A stretch of 64,000 nucleotides of DNA from an uncultured Alphaproteobacteria bacterium (GCA_902556405.1 CACDWF010000001.1:124001-188000); one strand, 5' to 3'; counted from the stretch's first letter, positions 18,643 to 29,179 are shown. The notes: generated by a model from the sequence alone, not told the origin. Translations and numbers: made by a program.

Positions 18643-19683
18643 ATGAGTGCTTATACCGTAGATTTGGATTGGCTAAAAAGAGTAAGGGAAGATATAATCG
18701 ATCCTGGGCAAAGGATAATTGATCCTCACCATCACTTATGGCCAAAGACCGTTGCAGGTTCCTCAAATGTAAGGCGGCATCGTCTTTATAATTATATGCT
18801 TGAAGATTTTTGGGAAGATACAAGCTCAGGACATAATGTGACAGATAGTGTTTACATTGAGTGTTCAGAGTTTTTTTGGAATTCTGATAATGAGCATTTT
18901 AATCCAGTTGGAGAAACTGAATACATAAGAGGCATAGCACAACTCTCTCTAGAAAATAGTGAAAAGGCAACAATTTCAGGAATAATTGGTCACGCTAACA
19001 TGTTACTAGGAAAAAATGTGGATGAGGTTTTAGAGAGGCATCTTGATATTGGAGGAAACCTTTTTAAAGGTATCCGGCATGCGGGGAGCTGGGATCCCAA
19101 CGGCTCGATAAATAATTCACATCACAATCCGCCGAAAGACATGTATCTAATGAAAGAATTTGGGGAAGGGCTAAAAATTTTATCTGGAAAAGGACTTGTT
19201 TTTGAGGCATGGCAATATCATCATCAACTACTCCAAGTAGCCCATTTGGCAAGGAATAATCCCGATCTGATAATTGTCTTGGATCATTTTAGTGGTCCGT
19301 TGGGGATCGGCTCTTATGCCACAAAAAAAGAACAGGTGTATGAAAATTGGAAAAAAGATCTAAAGGAATTATCCCAGTATAAGAATGTCTTTGCTAAATT
19401 GGGGGGGTTAGCTATGCCAATAAATGGTTTTGGTTTTGAAGCAAACCCAAATCCTCCTACTTCTGATCAGTTTATGGCACTTCAGAGACAATTTTATTTA
19501 ACGACTATAGATTTTTTTGGGGCAGAAAGATGCATGTTTGAAAGCAATTTTCCTGTAGACAAGTATTCAGTCTCGTATCAAGTTTTATGGAATTCTTTTA
19601 AAAATCTGGTAAAGGATTTCAGCGAAACAGATAAGAATAATCTTTTCTTTAAGACAGCAAGTTCTGTTTACAGTATTCCATAA
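18643..19683 (+). CDS. amidohydrolase family (TIM-barrel metal-dependent hydrolase)
   Basis: 346 aa; IIDPHHHLWP, GIRHAGSWDP, IIVLDHFSGP, MFESNFPVDK. Confidence 0.88.
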   Translation: MSAYTVDLDWLKRVREDIIDPGQRIIDPHHHLWPKTVAGSSNVRRHRLYNYMLEDFWEDTSSGHNVTDSVYIECSEFFWNSDNEHFNPVGETEYIRGIAQLSLENSEKATISGIIGHANMLLGKNVDEVLERHLDIGGNLFKGIRHAGSWDPNGSINNSHHNPPKDMYLMKEFGEGLKILSGKGLVFEAWQYHHQLLQVAHLARNNPDLIIVLDHFSGPLGIGSYATKKEQVYENWKKDLKELSQYKNVFAKLGGLAMPINGFGFEANPNPPTSDQFMALQRQFYLTTIDFFGAERCMFESNFPVDKYSVSYQVLWNSFKNLVKDFSETDKNNLFFKTASSVYSIP

Positions 19684-19689
19684 AGGCAT

Positions 19690-20589
19690 TTAAACATTTT
19701 CAAAATCGGTACTTTCACTAGTTTGTTTAGGTTGAACAAGGAATATTCCCATCATTATCATTGCTAAAGATATCCACACAAAAACGGAGTGACTTTCACC
19801 TAGGATAATTATTCCCCATACGACGCCAAAAAACGTCACAAGATATCCTACTTGAGATGAAAAAACCGATCCTGCTCTTCCAATGAGATAAATAAATATT
19901 GAGTATGCAGTGGCGCTGATGAACCCCAGACCTAAAGTTGAGATAAACAAATATAAATTTGTTGGCTGCAGTATAAAAAATTGATCCATTACTAAAGAAA
20001 GCAAAAAAGTGATTATTGCGGAGACAAAGGAAACTGCACAAACTAAGCGGATAGGTCCAAAATTTTGTAAGGCTAATCTATCAATGTAGATATTTTCCAG
20101 GGCATAACAAAGAGCGCAGTTAAGAGCCAGTAAGACCCAAGGAATATCTCTTTTATCTGGCAAACTGTTTTCTGGAAGTATTAAAATTAGAAGAGCACAG
20201 AAACCAGTGATAAGGCCTACCACTCTTCTTACCTTAAACTTATCCATTTTTAGCCCCAAGGCAATTAGATAGGTAAAGAGGGGAATTACCGACACTGAAA
20301 TCGACAATACACCAGCGTCAAGGTGTTCAACACAAGCGTAAAATATAATATTGGGGATAACTACAGATAGAAAAGTAATTATAAGTATAGGAAGAAACAT
20401 TATTTTTGGGATAATAATTTTTCCATGCCTAAAAAATACATAAGCTAATAAAATAAAGCCACTAAAGAGACTTTGCCAGAAGGTCAAACCAATGGGAGTT
20501 CCACCAGCTGTTATAGCAATTTTACCAAGTGTAAAGCTTAGGCCCCATCCGAGACCAAGGATAATTAAAATTAAAAAGTTCACTGCCAA
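19690..20589 (-). CDS. EamA/DMT-family transporter
   Basis: 299 aa, about 10 TM, duplicated EamA pattern, ...ILGESHSVFVWISLAMIMMGIFLV. Confidence 0.85.
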   Translation of the reverse strand: MAVNFLILIILGLGWGLSFTLGKIAITAGGTPIGLTFWQSLFSGFILLAYVFFRHGKIIIPKIMFLPILIITFLSVVIPNIIFYACVEHLDAGVLSISVSVIPLFTYLIALGLKMDKFKVRRVVGLITGFCALLILILPENSLPDKRDIPWVLLALNCALCYALENIYIDRLALQNFGPIRLVCAVSFVSAIITFLLSLVMDQFFILQPTNLYLFISTLGLGFISATAYSIFIYLIGRAGSVFSSQVGYLVTFFGVVWGIIILGESHSVFVWISLAMIMMGIFLVQPKQTSESTDFENV

Positions 20590-20600
20590 TATTTCATAAG

Positions 20601-21041
20601 TTAGTTTTTATTCTTAGGGGGCTGGGGATTATTTCTTGGGTTTGAGTCGATCATCTTAATCTCCTCAATTTTATTTTCATCATTAAATTCTACTAAATCA
20701 TCGTATAGAGAAACAGCGCGTTCCTTTTCATATATCTGCTCATCCCCAAAGTAAAAAGCGAATGATTTTGAGTGTTTAATCTGTTTATCCGGATCTTGTA
20801 CTACGGACTTAGTCCAATGGTATAATGGGTAATCTTTAATATCATTTTTCTCAGCCTCTTTCACATAATCTAAAAATCCATCTAGTGTACACACGGGTTT
20901 AGTCTGATGTTTTCTTGCGATTTTATTTATTTTTTTAGATATATCCAAACTGCTCTCACTCCTTAAATCATCCGCTAAGTCTTGTGGAAGCTTTATTCTT
21001 ACTTGGTACAACCATTTATTATTCATGCTTTGTAAACTCAA
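20601..21041 (-). CDS. hypothetical protein
   Basis: 146 aa soluble charged protein overlapping the LysE stop by 4 nt. Confidence 0.6.
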   Translation of the reverse strand: MSLQSMNNKWLYQVRIKLPQDLADDLRSESSLDISKKINKIARKHQTKPVCTLDGFLDYVKEAEKNDIKDYPLYHWTKSVVQDPDKQIKHSKSFAFYFGDEQIYEKERAVSLYDDLVEFNDENKIEEIKMIDSNPRNNPQPPKNKN

Positions 21042-21634
21042 ATTTTTGTCATGGAAAGAAAGCTGAGAACAGCAACTACTAATAATGAAGAACCCATTAT
21101 TATATTTATATATTTTTGCGTGCTAGAGTTTAAATTTATTTTTTCTATTATTGAACCCAAAGCCAACCAAGCCACATGTAAAGGAATCCAGATTAAGTTC
21201 ATAACGATAAATTTCCATGTTGTCTCTAAGACAAAATTATCGGGAAAGACCGCAAAACCAGTCAGAAGAATCGAGTGAAAAGCATAGGCTTTTGGATTTA
21301 CCAACTGGAGAAAAATGCCTTCGATCAGTGTAGGTTCTTTTTGAGGGCTTACGAAAGCAATTTCAGAGCCTCTAAACATAATTTTTAGTGCGAGATAGAC
21401 TAGGTATCCTGATGCTATAAAAAGAAAAATAGTTCTCATTACCGGAATAGAAAAAATCACTGAAGCAAACCCAGTAATAACAAGAGCCCAAACTGACAGA
21501 TAACCTATCGTTAATCCGATAAGAAACTTTAAACCAACTTTAAAAGAGTATGCTGCGCCTACTCCCGCCAGTGCTAATACTGCTGGTCCTGGGGTAGCAA
21601 TCATAAAAAAAACGGCAAAAGCAAAGGCTATCAT
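21038..21634 (-). CDS. LysE/RhtB-family translocator
   Basis: 198 aa; ATPGPAVLALAGVGAAYSFKVGLKFLIGLTIG, FLQLVNPKAYAF. Confidence 0.88.
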   Translation of the reverse strand: MIAFAFAVFFMIATPGPAVLALAGVGAAYSFKVGLKFLIGLTIGYLSVWALVITGFASVIFSIPVMRTIFLFIASGYLVYLALKIMFRGSEIAFVSPQKEPTLIEGIFLQLVNPKAYAFHSILLTGFAVFPDNFVLETTWKFIVMNLIWIPLHVAWLALGSIIEKINLNSSTQKYINIIMGSSLLVVAVLSFLSMTKI

Positions 21635-21656
21635 TTTAGGTACGTGTTTCTCAAAG

Positions 21657-22847
21657 TTAGGTTACTTTTTTTCTATTTAAGTATGCTGGCGTATCCCAAA
21701 GTCTCTTGGACAGTATATCCTTTAAGGCCTTAACCGTTCGGACTATATCTTCTTCATTGATATAGAGTGGAGTTATGCCAAATCTAATAATATTAGGAGC
21801 TCTAAAATCTCCAACTATATTTCTGTCTATTAATGCCTGCATTATTGCATAACCAGACGGATGAGAAAATGACACCTGTGACCCTCTTTCAGAGGACTTT
21901 AAAGGACTCTCTAAATGAAGATCTGAACATGTTCTTTCAACCATATTAATGAATAAATCTGACAGCTTTATGCTCTCTTTTCTTAGTTTATGAAAGTCGA
22001 GGTCCCGAAAAATATCTAAAGATTTTTCTAAGATTGACATTTGAATAACAGGAGGTGTACCAACGCGCATCATTTCAATTGAAGCTGATTTCTCAAATGT
22101 ATTATTGAAATCAAATGGTGCCTTATGACCAAGCCAGCCTCTGATTATTGGGTAACACTTTTCTATCAAGTCAGGTCTTACATATATGAAGGCAGGCGCG
22201 CCTGGCCCACCATTTAAAAACTTGTAGGTACACCCGACAGCAAAATCGCAATTGATCGCTTTAAGATTTAAAGGAACAGCTCCCGCGCTATGTGCTAAGT
22301 CCCAAATTATGGTTGAGCCATTTTCATGAACTTTATTAGTAATACTTTCTAAATCAAACATTGACCCAGTCCGATAATCGACATGGGTAAGTAATACTGT
22401 GTTAACCTGCTCATTTAGCGACGATATAAGCTCATTTCTTTTTACTTTCTTAAGCTCAAATTTTGAGTTCAAACTATCAACAAGGCCTTCAGCTATATAA
22501 ATGTCCGAAGGAAAATTATCAATATCAGTAAGTATTATATGTCTTTTGGAATTTAGTTTTATAGCTGCTGCCAAAGCTTGGTAAGTCTTAATGGAAAGAG
22601 TGTCCCCGGCTACTATCGAATCTTTATCCACACCAATTATATCGGTGATTTTATTGCCAACAGTTATTGGCTGTTCCATCCAATTAGATTCATTCCAACC
22701 TTTAATCAGCTTTCCACCCCATTCTTTAGCAATTACGTTTTCTGATATAGACTCCATCCCTTTCAGTGGAGGGCCTAAGGAGTTACCGTCTAGATAGATC
22801 ATACCTGATGGGATATTAAATAGTGATTTTCTGTATATTGAGTTCAT
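21657..22847 (-). CDS. kynU: kynureninase
   Basis: IYLDGNSLGPPLKG, WDLAHSAGAVPLNLKAINCDFAVGCTYKFLNGGPGAPAFIYV (PLP Lys); ORF opens at 22874, ATG 22847 preferred. Confidence 0.88.
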   Translation of the reverse strand: MNSIYRKSLFNIPSGMIYLDGNSLGPPLKGMESISENVIAKEWGGKLIKGWNESNWMEQPITVGNKITDIIGVDKDSIVAGDTLSIKTYQALAAAIKLNSKRHIILTDIDNFPSDIYIAEGLVDSLNSKFELKKVKRNELISSLNEQVNTVLLTHVDYRTGSMFDLESITNKVHENGSTIIWDLAHSAGAVPLNLKAINCDFAVGCTYKFLNGGPGAPAFIYVRPDLIEKCYPIIRGWLGHKAPFDFNNTFEKSASIEMMRVGTPPVIQMSILEKSLDIFRDLDFHKLRKESIKLSDLFINMVERTCSDLHLESPLKSSERGSQVSFSHPSGYAIMQALIDRNIVGDFRAPNIIRFGITPLYINEEDIVRTVKALKDILSKRLWDTPAYLNRKKVT

Positions 22848-22972
22848 GTTAGTTGGAGCTAAAATTATGATCAACTTGTTATATAAAATCTAACTATTCT
22901 TGGATAGAGAAATCTATTTGAAACAGTAAACTTATGGATTTATAATTTTTCAATGAGAAAGATCCTATTATC

Positions 22973-23773
22973 GTGAAATCTATTCCAATATACCAAGTAG
23001 ATGCATTCTCAAAGAAAGTATTCTCGGGTAATCCGGCAGCGGTTTGTATCCTTGATAATTGGTTATCCGACAGAGTAATGCAGGCTATAGCATCTGAAAA
23101 TAATTTATCTGAGACTGCATTTATAAACATGAACACAAAACCCATCGGTATTAGGTGGTTTACGCCCGAATGTGAAATGGGGTTATGTGGCCATGCAACA
23201 TTGGCAAGTGCTCGGGTTTTGTTCGACGAGTATATGGATAGAGATCAAAAAGAGATTACTTTCTCTGCACAGAGAGGTCTTCTAAAAACAATTAAAAAAA
23301 GCGAACAAATCTTTTTAGACTTTCCCGCCGATAAACCAATCGAACAGAACATTAATAATGTTATAAGAGAGAGTGTAGGGGCTAATATCCAGAAATTGTT
23401 TAAGGGCCGTGATGATTACTTAGCGATTTTAGATAATGAAGCTAGTATTAGAAATGTATCCATAAACATGAGCAAGGTATCCGAGCTGAACGCAAGAGGA
23501 TTGGTTGTCAGTGCTCAGGGTGATGAGTATGATTTTGTTTCACGATGTTTTTACCCAAAATCCAAAATAGATGAGGACCCAGTAACTGGCTCGGCTCATA
23601 CTCTGCTCATTCCTTATTGGGCAGATATTTTAAAAAAGAATAATTTAAAGGCCTATCAATGTTCTGAAAGAGGAGGCTCTCTCATTTGTAAGCTTAAAGG
23701 GGAAAGGGTATTTATTGGAGGCTATACGGCGCGCTACTTAGATGGGAACATATATTTAAATAGTAAAGATTGA
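22973..23773 (+). CDS. PhzF-family isomerase/epimerase
   Basis: 266 aa; IPIYQVDAFSKKVFSGNPAAVCILD, RWFTPECEMGLCGHATLASA, DPVTGSAHT. Confidence 0.92.
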   Translation: MKSIPIYQVDAFSKKVFSGNPAAVCILDNWLSDRVMQAIASENNLSETAFINMNTKPIGIRWFTPECEMGLCGHATLASARVLFDEYMDRDQKEITFSAQRGLLKTIKKSEQIFLDFPADKPIEQNINNVIRESVGANIQKLFKGRDDYLAILDNEASIRNVSINMSKVSELNARGLVVSAQGDEYDFVSRCFYPKSKIDEDPVTGSAHTLLIPYWADILKKNNLKAYQCSERGGSLICKLKGERVFIGGYTARYLDGNIYLNSKD

Positions 23774-23785
23774 TACGGCAATTCA

Positions 23786-24607
23786 ATGAAGTCAGCCATA
23801 AAAGTACTTGGGGTTCCTGATGATATAAACTCCTCTTTTATGAGAGGGTCGAGTGCTGCTCCACCTTTAATCAGAGAGGCACTGTATTCTGCCTCTTCTA
23901 ATTTGTTTTCTGAATCAGGTTTGAACTTGGATCAAGAAGGTGTCTGGGATGACCTGGGCGATATCGAATTCACTGGTGAGGTGGCAGTAGAAAACTTTAA
24001 AAAGATAAAAACTTTTGTAAAAGATGTTTTGGTTTCAGATCAAAAACTTGTTTCCTTAGGAGGAGATCATTCGGTTTCGTGGCCCATTCTAGACGCTCAT
24101 TTGGATATATGGGGTACTCTAGATATTCTCCATATTGATGCACATCCAGATCTTTATGATAGTTTATTGGGTAATAAACTCAGTCATGCATCACCTTTTG
24201 CTAGAATAATGGAAGCGGGTAGAGCGAGTAGACTGGTTCAAGTAGGCATTAGAACGTTAAATAAACATCAGCGTGAACAGGCAGAAAAATTTGGAGTCGA
24301 GATATATCAAATGAAAGACCTTGCTAAACTTAGTTCATTAAGCTTTTCAAAACCTGTTTACTGCAGTATTGATATTGATGCTTTAGATCCAGCATATGCT
24401 CCAGGAGTTTCTCATTTTGAACCGGGTGGCCTATCTACGCGACAGTTAATAGATTGTCTTAATGGTTTTAAGGGACGGCTGATTGGTGCCGATATTGTGG
24501 AGTATAATCCAAAAAGAGATTTCCATAATTTGACGGCAATGGTTGCCGCAAAATTATTGAAGGAAGTAATTGCGCGTATTTATCGTGATAATATTAAAAA
24601 AGATTAG
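23786..24607 (+). CDS. agmatinase/arginase (ureohydrolase) family protein
   Basis: 273 aa; LGGDHSVSWP, HIDAHPDLYD, SIDIDALDPAYAPG metal-binding motifs. Confidence 0.88.
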   Translation: MKSAIKVLGVPDDINSSFMRGSSAAPPLIREALYSASSNLFSESGLNLDQEGVWDDLGDIEFTGEVAVENFKKIKTFVKDVLVSDQKLVSLGGDHSVSWPILDAHLDIWGTLDILHIDAHPDLYDSLLGNKLSHASPFARIMEAGRASRLVQVGIRTLNKHQREQAEKFGVEIYQMKDLAKLSSLSFSKPVYCSIDIDALDPAYAPGVSHFEPGGLSTRQLIDCLNGFKGRLIGADIVEYNPKRDFHNLTAMVAAKLLKEVIARIYRDNIKKD

Positions 24608-24615
24608 GAGTACTA

Positions 24616-25857
24616 ATGGAAAATGGATTTAAAGACGAGCTAACAGAAAGGTTGATGCGGTATACTGCTATAGACAGCCAGAGTGATGAGCTTTCCAATA
24701 AATCGCCGAGTACGGATCAACAGCTTAATATGTTGAACTTATTGAAGGAAGAGCTTCTTGCTTTAGGAGTTGAAGACGTTAAGCTCACAGACTATGGAGT
24801 AGTATTAGCGACAGTGCCCGGAAATATAACAGCACCAGCTGTTGGATTTTTAGCGCATGTAGATACAGCGCCACAATTCAATGCTTCCGGTGTTAAGCCG
24901 AGGTTAATTAAAGGCTATAATGGGGGAGATATCACATTTCCTGATGATCCGGAGTTGACCCTTTCGCCAAATGAGTTCGAATACCTAAAGGAAAAAAAGG
25001 GTGATGATATCATTACCGCGTCCGGAACTACATTACTTGGAGCTGATGATAAAGCTGGTGTTTCGATAATAATGACAGCAATTAATCACCTGTTACAAAA
25101 TGCTGAACTAAAGCATGGTCCCATCAGGGTGGCATTTACTCCAGATGAAGAAATAGGTCGTGGTGTTAAAAAACAATTGGCCACTGATCTTGACGTAGAC
25201 ACGGCATACACCTTTGATGGGGGTAAAATTGGAGACTTGGAATATGAAACCTTTTCTGCAGATAAAGCGGAGGTCAAAATTAAAGGTGTATCGATACACC
25301 CTGGTTTAGCTAAAGATAAGTTGGTAAATGCTATCCACATTGCAGCAAAGCTTATTAGTACTTTGCCTCAAACCACTCTTACTCCAGAAACTACGGAAGA
25401 TAACGAAGGTTTTATCCATGCGACAGATATGGTTGGAGGGTCCTCTGAAATGACGCTTCGCTTTATTTTACGTGATTTTGAGCTTGCGGGCTTAAAAGAG
25501 AAAGGTGATCTTTTGAAACAGGTATGTGAGGTGATAAACTCGTCAGAGCCAAGAGCAGAAATTACCTGCGAAATTACACCACAATACAGAAACATGCGTT
25601 ATTGGCTTGAGAAAAATATGAGGCCTGTTGAGATAGCTAAGAAAGCTATGGAAAACTTAGACATTGTTCCTTTTTCAAAACCTATAAGAGGTGGCACAGA
25701 CGGATCATTGTTAACCGAGTTAGGTATACCTACGCCAAACTTATTCACGGGTATGCAAAACATTCATGGCCCTCTAGAGTGGATTTCCGCTCAAGATATG
25801 GAAAAGTCTACGCATTTATGTTTGGAAATCATAAAGGAGTTTTCAAAAGAAAATTAA
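24616..25857 (+). CDS. pepT: peptidase T (tripeptide aminopeptidase)
   Basis: 413 aa; FLAHVDTAPQFNASGVKPRLIKGYNGGDI, TTLLGADDKAGVSIIMTA, FTPDEEIGRGV, RGGTDGSLLTELGIPTPNLFTG. Confidence 0.92.
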   Translation: MENGFKDELTERLMRYTAIDSQSDELSNKSPSTDQQLNMLNLLKEELLALGVEDVKLTDYGVVLATVPGNITAPAVGFLAHVDTAPQFNASGVKPRLIKGYNGGDITFPDDPELTLSPNEFEYLKEKKGDDIITASGTTLLGADDKAGVSIIMTAINHLLQNAELKHGPIRVAFTPDEEIGRGVKKQLATDLDVDTAYTFDGGKIGDLEYETFSADKAEVKIKGVSIHPGLAKDKLVNAIHIAAKLISTLPQTTLTPETTEDNEGFIHATDMVGGSSEMTLRFILRDFELAGLKEKGDLLKQVCEVINSSEPRAEITCEITPQYRNMRYWLEKNMRPVEIAKKAMENLDIVPFSKPIRGGTDGSLLTELGIPTPNLFTGMQNIHGPLEWISAQDMEKSTHLCLEIIKEFSKEN

Positions 25858-25881
25858 CTTTTTTAAAAAATGAATAAGCTC

Positions 25882-27036
25882 TTAGCTAGCTTTTAATCGT
25901 CCCTCGAGAGCATCATCTATAGCTTGCTGTCCCCAATGCAATCCACACTCATATTTGCCAAAAATAAAGTTATCATTTGCATTAGTTGACAAGCCTGTCT
26001 GAATGGCCTCACCAATCTCAAAATCCTCATTAAACACTTCTTTGACAACATTGTAATTTTTTTCCCAATATTGTTTAGCCTTATCTGTATTTGCTGGTTC
26101 AGATATAAGCATCATACATTTAAATACACACGTGCCTGGACCCGTTGGGATTATTGAATGTACATAGACATGGTCTGTCATAATTTGGACAAAGTTACAG
26201 GGAAATAAATAATTTTGTGTCATAAAATATTTTCTATAAGTCCATTCTTCTTGTGGTTTGCCTTTAAGCTCCCTTATATTCCATAATGGAACTGAGTGAC
26301 GCACGTGAGGATAGTGATTGGTAAAAACGCTTTGATTATCTAAGTACCCAGAACACGCAGTATGTTCGTGTGCTGAGCAAAAATGATAATTTTCTTGAAA
26401 GCCCTCCAAAGCTAATCTCCAGCTCATGTTTCTTGGCAGAGTCCATTTTTTGTAAATTATATGATTATCTAAGTTCAAAGCATTAAATTGACTCTCCATT
26501 GGAGCCAACCATTTTGCCATATCTACTCGCTTTGCGTCTGCAGATGGTCTAACCCACACCATTCCAAAATGCTCGTATACTGGTAATTCCTTGAGTCCAT
26601 ACTTGCTTTTATCTAAGTTATCAAACCCAAATGGCTGTGGCATTCCTCTTAATTTTCCATTGAGGTCATAGGTCCAGCTATGATATGGACATGAAAAAGT
26701 CTTAGCTTTTCCACACTCACGCCCTTCGACTTTTGCGCCCCTATGTCGGCAAACATTCATGAAAGCTTTTAACTCATTGTCATTATTTCTTGTAACTAAT
26801 ATTGGTACACCGGTATCATTGTGGGTGATGAACTGTCCCGGTTCCGATAATTCACTTACATGCGCAACAATAATTGGAAACTCGCGAAAAAGGGTATTGA
26901 TTTCAGCATTCAATTTTTTTGGATCATTGTAATTAGAAACGGGATTATGCATTATTTCATCAGTCATAGAAGTTTTACCGGTTTCACAATACTCAAGTAT
27001 TTGCTCAATAATTTGTTTTTCTTCTTTTGTTACCAT
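25882..27036 (-). CDS. Rieske-type aromatic ring-hydroxylating oxygenase, alpha subunit
   Basis: 384 aa; CRHRGAKVEGRECGKAKTFSCPYHSW Rieske site; EGFQENYHFCSAHEH mononuclear Fe site. Confidence 0.9.
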   Translation of the reverse strand: MVTKEEKQIIEQILEYCETGKTSMTDEIMHNPVSNYNDPKKLNAEINTLFREFPIIVAHVSELSEPGQFITHNDTGVPILVTRNNDNELKAFMNVCRHRGAKVEGRECGKAKTFSCPYHSWTYDLNGKLRGMPQPFGFDNLDKSKYGLKELPVYEHFGMVWVRPSADAKRVDMAKWLAPMESQFNALNLDNHIIYKKWTLPRNMSWRLALEGFQENYHFCSAHEHTACSGYLDNQSVFTNHYPHVRHSVPLWNIRELKGKPQEEWTYRKYFMTQNYLFPCNFVQIMTDHVYVHSIIPTGPGTCVFKCMMLISEPANTDKAKQYWEKNYNVVKEVFNEDFEIGEAIQTGLSTNANDNFIFGKYECGLHWGQQAIDDALEGRLKAS

Positions 27037-27134
27037 TTTTTATTCTTTAAGACTTATCTTCAACTTAGATAATATCATAACTTATATTTTATTTGAAACT
27101 ACAAATCATAAGCTTCAAGCATCAAATAAATATC

Positions 27135-28088
27135 TTATAAATATTGACTCCCTTTTGATTGAAGCTCAACTGATGTTTCATACTCTTTTTTCAAAAGATC
27201 TATAATTTCTTTAATTGTTTCTGGTTTTTTTACGTTTCCAACGCCTTGCCCAGCACTCCAGACTGTTTTCCACGCTTTTGACCCCGCATGCATATCTCCT
27301 GAAAAATCAATTTTTGCTATTTTTTTTGTATCATCAAGAGATAGCCCAGAAGCTTCGACGCTTGCTTTCATCCAGTTTCCAAGTGCTCCTGTGATGGCAC
27401 GTGATTGGATCAAGTCTTCCATTTTACTGTCCCAGACCATTTGTCTGTAAGCATCGGATATTAAAGTTTCTTGAGCTGCGAGAAATCTTGTACCTATGTA
27501 GGCGAAATCAATACCAAGGGTTTCAACAGCACGTATGCTCCTACCATTGCTAATTCCACCGCCTACCATTATAGGGCCATCAAAAAACGATCTCACTTCA
27601 TCGAGAAAGGGCATCAAGGCATACTCACCAGTGTGGCCACCAGCACCGGTACATACAAGCACCAAGCCATCGGCACCCCTATCAATTGCCTTTCTTGCAA
27701 ACGAAGGAGAGTTAACATCCGCAAATACTAGACCACCATATGCATGAACCTGCTGTGTCACCCTATGTGGTCCTCCAAGAGCTGTGATAACTATTTTTGG
27801 TTTAAATTCTTCAACAAGTGTAATTTCTTGATCAAAGCGTCCATAGCTGTTGTGGGTAATCATATTAAATGCCCATGGGGCATCTTCTTGGTTTAATTTA
27901 GTGTCGATTATTTCAAACCAACTTCTTAAATCATTAATGGTACGGGCGTTTGGGCCAGGAAAAGATCCCATAAGCCCTTCTTTACATGATTGAATAACAG
28001 CGTCAGGCCCTGAAACAAGAAACATTGGAGCTACTATCGCGGGTAGCTTTAAGCGCTTTTTAATTGAGACAAGAATTTCATTAGACAT
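27135..28088 (-). CDS. nitronate monooxygenase / 2-nitropropane dioxygenase family
   Basis: 317 aa; PAIVAPMFLVSGPDAVIQSCKEGLMGSFPG, LVCTGAGGHTGEYALMPFLDEVR, GGGISNGRSIRA, FAYIGTRFLA. Confidence 0.9.
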   Translation of the reverse strand: MSNEILVSIKKRLKLPAIVAPMFLVSGPDAVIQSCKEGLMGSFPGPNARTINDLRSWFEIIDTKLNQEDAPWAFNMITHNSYGRFDQEITLVEEFKPKIVITALGGPHRVTQQVHAYGGLVFADVNSPSFARKAIDRGADGLVLVCTGAGGHTGEYALMPFLDEVRSFFDGPIMVGGGISNGRSIRAVETLGIDFAYIGTRFLAAQETLISDAYRQMVWDSKMEDLIQSRAITGALGNWMKASVEASGLSLDDTKKIAKIDFSGDMHAGSKAWKTVWSAGQGVGNVKKPETIKEIIDLLKKEYETSVELQSKGSQYL

Positions 28089-28184
28089 CTGTTGCTCTTA
28101 AAATTTACCTTTCCGTTTAGGAAATTTGTATTTGCAGTACAATAAATACTTCAATATTTAACAAATTTATAGTTATTTTTACTT

Positions 28185-28201
28185 AGTATGTATATAATAC
28201 T
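28185..28201 (+). promoter_or_regulatory. short inverted repeat immediately upstream of the NUDIX regulator (possible operator)
   Basis: AGTAT-GTATATA-ATACT ending 3 nt before the ATG at 28205; also GTATTT-N10-AAATAC at about 28127-28148 in the same divergent region. Confidence 0.3.
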
Positions 28202-28204
28202 TAC

Positions 28205-28894
28205 ATGGCTTTCTTTGAATCAAATTACTGGCACCCCTCCGTTGCAGCAGACATTGTTTTATTGTCTCTAAGACAAAAAAAACTCTCAGTTTTACTTGTC
28301 AAACGCTTGGATCATGAAAATGGATGGGCACTGCCTGGCGGTTTTTTAGAAAAAGGTGAAAATCTTGATCAATGCGCACAAAGAGAATTATACGAAGAAA
28401 CAGGAATTCGAGTTCCTTACATTAGTCATTTTGCTAATTATAGCGATCCAAGTAGAGACAATCGACATCAAGTAATTTCAGTTGCCTATTTAGCGGTACA
28501 TCCTTCAGGAAAGTTAAGGATTAGGGCAAACTCTGATGTTTTTGATGTTAATTGGTTTAATGTAGATAGTTTGCCAGACTTATGTTTTGATCATAATAAA
28601 ATTTGTAGTGATGGGATTAAATATTCACGGTTATTAATAGAGAGAAAACCCTCTCTAGCTTTTGCTTTTCATAAAGATGGTTTTACGTTAACAGAATTAC
28701 AACAAACATTTGCTGCTTTTGGGGGACAAAAATTTAGTCCTCAGAACAAAAGGAATTTTCGTTTATGGCTGAAAAATTATTCAGACGGTAAGGGATTGGT
28801 TTTAGAAACGGATAAGCTTAGAGAAGGTAATCACAGACCTGCCCGAATTTATAAGCCAAATCTCGAAGCATTAGTTGAACATAATAAAGAATAA
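28205..28894 (+). CDS. NrtR-like regulator: NUDIX domain with C-terminal winged helix
   Basis: 229 aa; GGFLEKGENLDQCAQRELYEETGI NUDIX box; C-terminal FTLTELQQTFAAFGG...NKRNFRLWLK helix-turn-helix-like region. Confidence 0.82.
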   Translation: MAFFESNYWHPSVAADIVLLSLRQKKLSVLLVKRLDHENGWALPGGFLEKGENLDQCAQRELYEETGIRVPYISHFANYSDPSRDNRHQVISVAYLAVHPSGKLRIRANSDVFDVNWFNVDSLPDLCFDHNKICSDGIKYSRLLIERKPSLAFAFHKDGFTLTELQQTFAAFGGQKFSPQNKRNFRLWLKNYSDGKGLVLETDKLREGNHRPARIYKPNLEALVEHNKE

Positions 28895-29179
28895 TTATTT
28901 TATATGCCTTTGAACTACCTTTCCTCCTAGATACCAAGCCTCTCGTAGCTGTATTTCTGCAGTTTTAAAATGTTTATCCCTTCAGATGAGAGATTCCTCA
29001 GCTGATTGCTGATCTGGATAAATGGAGACCGACATTGCTGTGGTTGGGCCTGTTTTTATAGTCAATAGGATCTCAGCAGTTGGAAAAAGCGTAGGCGCAT
29101 CCTTTTCATACAATTCAGCTCTTTTACTCAGATCATCCTGTATCTCAAATTCCAACATATTTATTCTTGCAACACTCAT
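28895..29179 (-). pseudogene. small ferredoxin-like-fold (ABM-like) protein gene interrupted by in-frame TGA
   Basis: Track ORF 28982..29179 (MSVARINMLEFEIQ...YPDQQSAEESLI*) continues in frame past TGA as RDKHFKTAEIQLREAWYLGGKVVQRHIK* ending at 28895, adjacent to the convergent gene. Confidence 0.55.

Noticed and set aside
28982-28984. TGA as tryptophan (alternative genetic code)
   Set aside because: TGA is used as a normal terminal stop by other genes in the window (for example 11203), so genome-wide reassignment is not supported
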